Source: Brachycybe producta (taxonomy: Eukaryota; Arthropoda; Diplopoda; Playtdesmida; Andrognathidae). Taken from it: a stretch of DNA of 64,000 nt. A model generated the notes under the pieces. That model searched no databases. It was given only the letters and a program-made list of their open reading frames with translations, and was not told where the DNA came from. The translations under genes were made by a program, and so were the position numbers. This document shows positions 57,021 through 64,000 of the stretch, one piece after another. The DNA lies in contig JAUPFP010000041.1 of NCBI GenBank assembly GCA_036925085.1, forward strand, positions 1,456,001 to 1,520,000, given 5' to 3'. How positions within the stretch are numbered: position 1 is the stretch's first letter; every line of letters starts with the position of its first letter.

Positions 57021-57175
57021 GGCGGAGAATGTGATGATATTTTTCATGCAAGAAATGTCCAACAAATTTGTGATTTTAAAAATGTACCAAAATAATTGTA
57101 TAATATTCATATTAAATAATTTTGAAAAATTAACTATAGTGCATTTATTTTACAATATTATGTAGGTACTGTAAA

Positions 57176-57520
57176 TCTTTCATTTTCAATTGTGTAAATT
57201 AGTTTAATATTATTTTAAGTTAATATTCATTTACTTTTAAAACTTTAATTAAATCGATTAATTTAATTAAATTTATTTAATTAAATTTAAATTTATATTA
57301 TTTTTTATTTATTTTATTATACTATTTTATATTTATATTAAATTTGTTTTATTTATATTTAAATTTAAATAATCTAATTAAATTTAAATTTAAATAGACT
57401 AAATTTAATCTAATTAAATTTAAATTTATATTTATTTTATATTATTTAAATTTAAATAGATTAATTTAATTTAATATATTTAATTAAATTTAATATAAGG
57501 TTCATTAAGGTACTTTCATT
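57176..57520. repeat. AT-only low-complexity tract
   Basis: It is built almost entirely of TTTAAATTTAAAT-type short words with many small palindromes. No coding. Confidence 0.8.
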
Positions 57521-57624
57521 ATTGTCACATTTGCAGTAAATGGCAGGCTTAGGATTCAAAATGGCGTTCAAATTTTCATTGACGTTACTCTCTTAATATA
57601 GTGCTCTATAGTCATTTAACGTAG

Positions 57625-59570
57625 AGCGCCACCAAGTGGCTTTTATCAGCAACCTAATATGCAGGGCTATTATGTTTCTGCACGGTATTTGCTAATTTAA
57701 ATATACATGTACTATATAGCCTTAACAACGTAGTTAATTAATTAGAAATTAACTACGTGGTTAGAGGTAGGAGTAGAATGAATGCGGCACTAGAATACTA
57801 TCGATACTAGGCAGACGAGTCTAGAAAACAAACCTTGAGTCTAGACAACCATAAAGATAAACAAGAGGGGTAAACCAAGATGGCGTATCAGGTACTTAAA
57901 TATTTATTGAAAAGCACGCCATCTTGGATTCAAACGGAACTTTATATATGGTTCAGTGTATTTTGAATAATATAAACACTGACCTTGGACGAATATAGAT
58001 ATTAGTCCAATATACTACCCTTCTAGTTAATAAAACACGTTAAATGTCCTTTAAATGTTATTTCTTAGACCAGAGTAATGGTCTAAGGTTATTCTATAAC
58101 GATAGAATAATGGAAAATAACGAGGCGTGTTTCCACTTCCATAGCGGACTTATGGACTCCGGTCAAAGCTTCAATAGTACTTGTTAGAAGCTCTTTGCTC
58201 CAGTGGTCGAGACGGCGATGACGCACCAAAATTTCAAATTTACCGCCGTCAATTTCAAAATTAGAGACACTTACCGTAACTTCAAACTTGATTTTTTCCG
58301 TTACTTCTGGACAGAATCTCAATATTTTGGTCAATATACGTTGTTCTGTGTGTCAGGAATTACAATTCGTTTTGTTTTTCGCTTTTATTCAATGATAATT
58401 AGGAGGGTAATCAAGAATAGGAGAGAGAGACACAAGAAACGTGACACCTCGTGTTGAAAGACAAATTGGATTTGTTTACTTTTAACGGTTGTGTTCTACA
58501 GCTGAATTTGGAAGAGGCTCCTCTTTATCTGTTCTCAACAGTGATTGGTCGAAATGGGTATCACGTGATTCCCCCCCCCCCAAGTTATGGTGGTCATTTG
58601 AAGAAGAGCGCCACCAAGTGGCTTTTATAAGCAATCTAATATGCGGGGCTATTATGTTTCTGCTCGGTATTTGCTAATCGAAATATACGTGTACTATATA
58701 GCCTTAACAACGTAGTTAATTAATTAGAAATTAACTACGTGGTTAGAGGTAGGAGTAGAATGAATCTTGTACCAGAATACTATCGATACTATGTAGACGA
58801 GTCTTGACAGCCATAAAGATAAACAAGAGGGGTAAACCAAGATGGCGTATCATGTACTTAAATATTTATTGAAAAGCACGCCATCTTGGATTCAAACGGA
58901 ATTTTATATATGGTTCAGCCTATTTTGAATAAAATAAACACTAACAGTATACTACCTTGGACGAATATAGATATTAGTCCAAGACTACCCTTCTAGTTTC
59001 TAAAACACGTTAAATTTCCATTAAATATTACTCCTTAGACCAGAGTAATGGTCTAAGGTTTTCACTTCCATAGCCGCCTTATGGACTCCGGTCAAAGAGC
59101 TTCAAATAGTACTTGTTAGAAGCTCTTTGCTCCGGTGGTCGAGACGGCTATGACTCAGAATAATTTCAAATTTACCGCCGCCAAGGCGGTAAATTTGAAA
59201 TTTTGAGACACTTTAGAGACACTTACCTTAACTTCAAAGTTGGTTTTCTCCGTTAATTCTTGACAGAATCTCAATATTTTGGCCAATATACGTTCGTCTA
59301 TGTGTCAGGAATGGCGATTTGCTTTGTTTTTTGCTTTTATTCAATGATAATAAACCGTTAATCAAGAATACGAGAGAGACGCATGAAACGTGACTGCTCG
59401 TGCTGCAAGACAAATTGGGTTTGTTTATTTTTAACCACAGTTCACTTATATATGCTTTTAACGGTCGCGTTCTACAGCTGAATTTGGAAGAGGCTCCTCT
59501 TTACCTCTTCTCAACAGTGATTGGTCGAATTGGATGTCACGTGACTTTGCCGAGTCCTGGTCTATAGCGC
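57625..59570. repeat. Two tandem copies of a ~970-bp unit
   Basis: Units start at GCGCCACCAAGTGGCTTTTA (57625 and 58608); a third start is at 59567. Each unit holds a hairpin around TAGTTAATTAATTAGAAATT (57733 and 58704) and GGGGTAAACCAAGATGGCGT with its later complement. Also shared are GGTCTAAGGTT, GTACTTGTTAGAAGCTCTTT and TTGGAAGAGGCTCCTCTTTA. Each carries on the minus strand the exon-like segment described at 45 kb (LTKILRFCPEVTEK and LAKILRFCQELTEK). Copies differ by small indels. Confidence 0.85.
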
Positions 59571-60419
59571 CACCACGTGGCTTTTATAAGCAATTTCAGT
59601 TAGGGGAGGCTACTTATTAGGATAAGGTGGCTACTGATGGCATGAGAAATAAACAAAAATGCCGATTATGGATTGCTTGTATGTTATGAAAATCATGAAA
59701 TAACGAGAAAAACAGCTGATTTTTGATTATGTTTGCTTTCATTTCACTGTTTATTATTGTAAAATGATTGTAATTGTGCAATTTTATCTGAAATAGGTAT
59801 AAAATGAGGTTGTTTTTAACAAAAGTAGGTTTGGAATGGTGCAAAAGAGAAGGAGGCAGCTCGTTGAAGTTGAGCACATCGTCTTCGACGTTAATGAAAA
59901 AGTTACCAGACAACCTTAAGAGGAGCCGTAAGAAAAGTTCACCAGATTGGTTATCTCGCCACATAAACGACCCTTACGTAAAAAGGGCACAGTTTGAGAA
60001 CTATCGTGCTCGCGCAGTGCCTTCAAACTTAACGAAATAGACGACGGGTTTCACATTTTCAAGCCGGGTCAATTGGTGGTCGACTGTGGGGCGGCTCCAG
60101 GGGCTTGGACTCAGGTCGCTACCTCAAGGGTCAACGCCAGAAACATAGGTCCACCTCTCATAGTCACCTCTCTAACCTTCAACGACGCATTCACGGAACG
60201 AAATTATTTCAATTTGACACTATCATGTAGAAAACAAAGATTCTTAGAACCATTAAATTCTAGACTAATTTGAAACTATAAGAATTGAGTCATTTTTATG
60301 AGTTCTTTAAAATGAAACTTTTTGAGTGCAGTTTGTAATAGGTGAATTGTGAATGTTAAAAACGAAAATAGCCTTTTTGTTTAGAAAAAATGATCTTTAA
60401 AAGTAAAAATTCCCCGTGA

Positions 60420-60660
60420 AGTCAGGTTATTCTGTCTTTTAAAAGCAAAATTAAGAGAATTTTGACAGTGTTTTAGAAACTAGAAGGGTATCTTCATGCT
60501 AATGTCTTAAAATGTTTTTTTATGACAGTTTGACTATAATCCAACTTTAGGCAAACTATATTTTAAAAATTTGTCTAATAAAAAGTTTATTTTGAAAGAT
60601 AACACAAAATGAAAAAATACAATTGTGATTCGTCTACCGTTTTATAGTTTCTAAAATTTC
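60420..60660. repeat. Dispersed foldback MITE, in MRM2 intron
   Basis: The left end has GTTATTCTGTCTTTTAAAAG and CAGTGTTTTAGAAACTAGAA. The right side retains TTTATAGTTTCTAAAATTTC but its terminal repeat runs into the T-rich array. Confidence 0.65.
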
Positions 60661-61262
60661 AATTTTTTATGCTCTATTTTTAAAAAAATTTGAAATGAAA
60701 AAATATTTTTGAAAATTTTTTAATTTTTTTTGGAAAAACTTTTTCGAAAGTTTATTTTGAAAATATTTTTAAAAAATTTTTTTAAAATTTTTTTTGAATT
60801 TTTTTTGGAAAAAATTTTTTGAAAATAATTTTCGAAAACTTTTTTTTGAAAATATTTTTTAAAATTTTTTTTTTAATTTTTTTTTGGAAATTTTTTTTTT
60901 AATTTTTTTTTGGAAAATTTTTTTTGAAAATATTTTTTAAAAATTTTTTTGAAATTTTTTTTTGAATTTTTTTTGGAAAAAAATTTTCGAACATTTTTTT
61001 TGAATGTTTTTTTTAATTTTTTTTAAAAATTTTTTTTGAATTTTTTTTTTGGAAAAAAAATTTTTTGAATTTTTTTTTTTGGAAAAAAATTTTCGAACAT
61101 TTTTTTTTTAAAAATTTTTTTAAAATTTTTTTTGAATTTTTTTTTTGGAAAATTTTTTTTGAAAATATTATTTAAAAATTTTTTTGAAAATTTTTTTTTA
61201 AAAATTTTTTTGAAAATTTTTTTAAAATCTTTTTTGAAAATATCTTTTAAAAATATTTTTGA
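60660..61262. repeat. T-rich simple array (TTTTGAAAA / TTTTTGGAAAA words)
   Basis: About 600 bp of words such as GAAAATTTTTTTTGAATTT and TTTTTTTTGGAAAAAATT. It reads as a Lys/Phe repeat on the minus strand, which I treat as an artefact of composition. It lies in the MRM2 intron. Confidence 0.85.
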
Positions 61263-61782
61263 CACAAACACAAAATTCTTGTGAAAAAAAAAATGAAAAC
61301 AAAAATAACCATAGTATTTTTAATCTCTTACATGTTATGGAAAAAAAACGGATCCAAAATCAGTGGTTGGAAAAGTGACCTCGGTCGATCTGAACTACTT
61401 GGCTCCAATCGAAGGGGCAATCATAATCACGCATGCCGATTTCACATTGCCCGAGGTACAGCAATCGATCGAAGGACATTTCGGCGATAGGAAGCCAGAC
61501 GTTATAATGAGTGATATGGCTCCGAATGCGTCCGGAATGAATTTCGTCAACAACGAAAATATCGTTCTCTTGGCATTGACAGCCCTTTCGTTTGCCGTGA
61601 AGACGTTAGCCATCGGAGGGCACTTTCTATGCAAAGTGTGGGACGGAAGCGAGACGAAGAAAATCGAGACGGCGATGGAACGGTTCTTCGAAAATACGAG
61701 ATATGTCAAACCACCGTCAAGTCGATTTGATTCGTCAGAAATCTTTATTCTCGGTCGCGGTTTTAAGGGAACTTCTAAATGA

Positions 61783-62300
61783 TTTTGTTTACTGTATGAT
61801 TTTTTGTTTTAATAAAATGTTATTTTTATTTGATTTTTCTTGTGTCTTTTGTCCATTACGCATAATGTCACATTGCGTATTATCAAAATTCATTATTTTG
61901 CAAGATAAACTAGCGCTTAAAATGTACAACACTCCACTAACGCTAGCCACAAGAGGAGATATATAATATATATTCCTGATTTTCTTTAGTAACGTCGATC
62001 GCCGGCATAAACGCTTATTATAGAATCTGTACTTCCTGCAGCCAAATTCATCTGTAATAAATATTATTTCATATCAATTAGTTTTAACTTTACAGTTTTT
62101 CAAAGTCGCTTTATACTAGAATCCCCCCCCCCCCAACCGTCATGGTTTCGAGAAAATGTGCGTTTCAAGCAAACCATTACGAAAAAAACTAGAATAGTTG
62201 GTGATACTGCTTAGTTTTTACGATGATGTTTTTTAAGTTTGAAAAAGGCAAAAATTATTTTCATGAAATACTGAAGAAGAAACTAAAAACGTACTATTCT
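61783..62300. other. Intergenic, no gene recognised
   Basis: 3' flank of MRM2 with AATAAA at 61811 and a run of C at 62129-62140. No coding signal. Confidence 0.5.
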
Positions 62301-62665
62301 AGAAATCTTTCAGGTGTAAAATGAAAAAAAAAACTTGAATGTGTTTTAGAAACTAGAAGGGTAGCTCAATCACTTAATATTTTCATGTTTTTATCTTTCA
62401 TCATGTTTTTATCTTCTAGAACGGTCGCTGAATCACTAAAAAGTATTTTTATGTTGATATTTTTCGCAATAATCTTTTTATATGCAAAATGAATAAAAAA
62501 TATTCTCTTGTTTTACGTTGGGTTCTTTTTAAAATCACATAGAAAGCTTATTTTGAAAGATATCAACATGAAAATATCCTAAAGTAATTGGACTACTCTT
62601 CTAGTTTCTAAAACACTTAAGTTTCTCTAGAAAGTTATTTTGTTTCACAAAGACACAATAACCGC
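62300..62665. repeat. Dispersed foldback MITE with internal duplication
   Basis: GAATGTGTTTTAGAAACTAG near 62337 and the inverse ACTCTTCTAGTTTCTAAAAC near 62592; right end CAAAGACACAATAA. A repeated TTTTCATGTTTTTATCTT at 62380-62420 lengthens this copy. Confidence 0.7.
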
Positions 62666-62760
62666 AATTTACGTGGCGTTTACACTTTTAAACCACTTTA
62701 AAGTTGACACTTGACCGATTGGTTGTTGAATTCTTAAAAAAAAAACACTGATTTTCGTAC

Positions 62761-62943
62761 AGCAAATCATTATCACGATCTGGTTTGTCCTGAATGAGCC
62801 ACTAACAGATCGAATCGATAAAGGAGAGCAGCTGGCAATTGGATATTCTGTTCGAACGATTTCTTTGGATTGTAGCGTCCGTACGCCGGATTTGCCGCGG
62901 CCAAAATCGGCACACAAGCGTTTAAGCTCGTCATTATACTGGC
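62761..62943 (-). pseudogene. MCM7: Isolated MCM7 exon with a frameshift
   Basis: MCM7 is a subunit of the replicative helicase. After acceptor TTTATTAG (62944-62951) the minus strand reads [20 protein letters not shown], then [20 protein letters not shown] and LYRFDLL, the AAA+ core around the arginine-finger segment. One extra base (near 62802) shifts the frame; [13 protein letters not shown] follows in the next frame, as in MCM7. It ends at a possible donor GTACGA (62755-62760). No other MCM7 exon is found on either side in the window. So it is a single-exon fragment, or the gene continues to the right beyond the satellite. Confidence 0.85.
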
Positions 62944-62984
62944 CTAATAAACCAAAATTGAAAACCAGTTACGGGTCATACTAA

Positions 62985-64000
62985 AAGGCAGGACGGGCAG
63001 AAAAGGCAGAAAATGCAGAATTTCATTATTTCTGGGCAGGTAGCGATATTTTTGGGCAGGTAAGGGTAATCGAGGGTAGGTGGGGGTACTCCCTACTAAT
63101 CTAGACCATTACCTGCCCGGAAAAAAAATTTCCGGAATTTTAAGAAATTTTTGAATTTTTTTGTATAGGGCAGAATGGGCAGAATGTCATTATTTCTGGG
63201 CAGGTAGCGATATTTTTGGGCAGGTAAGGGTAATCGAGGGTAGGTGGGGGTACTCCCTACTAATCTAGACCATTACCTGCCCGGAAAAAAAATTTCCAGA
63301 ATTTTAAGAAATTTTTGAATTTTTTTGTATAGGGCAGAATGGGCAGAATTTCATTATTTCTGGGCAGGTAGCGATATTTTTGGGCAGGTAAGGGTAATCG
63401 AGGGTAGGTGGGGGTACTCCCTACTAATCTAGACCATTACCTGCCCGGAAAAAAAATTTCCGGAATTTTAAGAAATTTTTGAATTTTTTTGTATAGGGCA
63501 GAATGGGCAGAATGTCATTATTTCTGGGCAGGTAGCGATATTTTTGGGCAGGTAAGGGTAATCGAGGGTAGGTGGGGGTACTCCCTACTAATCTAGACCA
63601 TTACCTGCCCGGAAAAAAAATTTCCGGAATTTTAAGAAATTTTTGAATTTTTTTGTATGGGGCAGAATGGGCAGAATTTCGTTATTTCTTGGCAGGTAGC
63701 GATATTTTTGGGCAGGTAAGGGTAATCGAGGGTAGGTGGGGGTACTCCCTACTAATCTAGACCAATACCTGCCCGGAAAAAAAATTTCCGGAATTTTAAG
63801 AAATTTTTTAATTTTTTTGTATAGGGCAGAATGGGCAAAATTTCATTATTTCTGGGCAAGTAGCGATATTTATGGGCAAGTAAGGGTAATCGAGGGTAGG
63901 TGGGGGTACTCCCTACTAATCTAGACCATTACCTGCCCGGAAAAAAATTTCCGGAATTTTAAAAAAAATTTTGAATTTTTTTGTATAGGGCAGAATGGGC
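62985..64000. repeat. Satellite, 164-bp unit, six copies to window end
   Basis: The anchor CTGGGCAGGTAGCGATATTT (with variants) has its GGG or the matching base at 63034, 63198, 63362, 63526, 63690 and 63854, exactly 164 bp apart. Each unit contains GGGCAGAATGGGCAG, GGTAGGTGGGGGTACTCCCT and a CCGGAAAAAAAATTTCCGG palindrome. Units differ at only a few bases, so the array is young. It continues past position 64000. Confidence 0.95.

Larger units (their letters stand above)
59804..61782 (+). pseudogene. MRM2: MRM2 (FTSJ2), mitochondrial rRNA 2'-O-methyltransferase, with a 2-bp insertion
   Basis: MRM2 methylates the A-loop uridine of mitochondrial large-subunit rRNA, using SAM. Exon 1 is 59804-60148, exon 2 61364-61782. 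Visible: [22 protein letters not shown], then [15 protein letters not shown], the SAM motif [54 protein letters not shown] and SSEIFILGRG. The RrmJ-type K-D-K-E residues are all present. Between YRAR and FKLNE an extra GC (about 60014-60015) shifts the frame, as a duplicated dinucleotide in GCTCGCGCAG. Without it the frame is continuous. Polyadenylation signal AATAAA at 61811. The 1.2-kb intron holds a MITE and a T-rich array. Dead allele or sequence error cannot be separated here. Confidence 0.85.

Noticed and set aside
61023..61271. Lys/Phe-rich open frame on the minus strand
   Set aside because: It arises from a T-rich simple repeat in the MRM2 intron and has no domain or conservation.
62985..64000. 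Regular repeat as a CRISPR array
   Set aside because: The full 164-bp unit is repeated with no variable spacers, and the DNA is animal nuclear.

Overview
The window is nuclear DNA of an animal, probably an invertebrate. Conserved genes are split by short GT-AG (and two apparent GC-AG) introns. They include the metazoan regulator BANP and the ciliary gene CLUAP1/IFT38, and most of the remaining DNA is transposons and tandem repeats. The species cannot be fixed from the sequence alone. There is no sign of prokaryotic organisation, CRISPR or tRNA genes.

Layout. 0.2-5.2 kb: three exons of a BANP-like gene on the minus strand, with nested hAT-type elements in an intron. 5.6-11.7 kb: a 3'-truncated LTR element (family 2) with decayed gag-protease. 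12.27-27.10 kb: a composite Ty3/gypsy-type element (family 1) with three LTRs, a truncated gag, a second full internal region (gag, protease, RT-RNase H, integrase), a 67-bp-arm hairpin and a long extra 3' ORF. 27.5 kb: an unassigned first-exon candidate. 31.0-33.9 kb: condensin subunit NCAPH (minus), head-to-head with SFR1/MEI5 (34.6-35.3 kb, plus). 37.0-40.4 kb: the 5' half of CLUAP1 joined, with codon phase kept across an intron, to internal exons of CTR9. 42.9-44.6 kb: an intact eight-exon RhoGAP-like gene whose arginine-finger position looks like Glu. 45.5-46.7 kb: an RTE-like LINE fragment. 47.05 and 56.9 kb: the two halves of a THAP zinc finger, separated by a 9.6-kb LTR element (family 2, minus) with gag and a second ORF but no visible pol. 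57.2-59.6 kb: AT-rich DNA and a ~970-bp duplicated unit. 59.8-61.8 kb: MRM2 (mitochondrial rRNA methyltransferase). 62.8-62.9 kb: one isolated MCM7 exon. 63-64 kb: a 164-bp satellite running off the end.

Two themes stand out. First, many host genes are broken or partial: CTR9 is a fragment with three stops and a frameshift, MCM7 is one exon with a frameshift, and CLUAP1, NCAPH, MRM2 and THAP carry small indels or a stop. In contrast, SFR1 and the RhoGAP-like gene are intact. This fits a region gathering duplicated gene pieces, though sequencing indels could explain part of it. Second, the two LTR families look distinct yet share a tRNA-Ala-like primer site, repeated arrays in the 5' leader, and an extra 3' ORF whose C-terminal ~180 residues look homologous between them. 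That shared accessory protein is the best candidate here for something undescribed.
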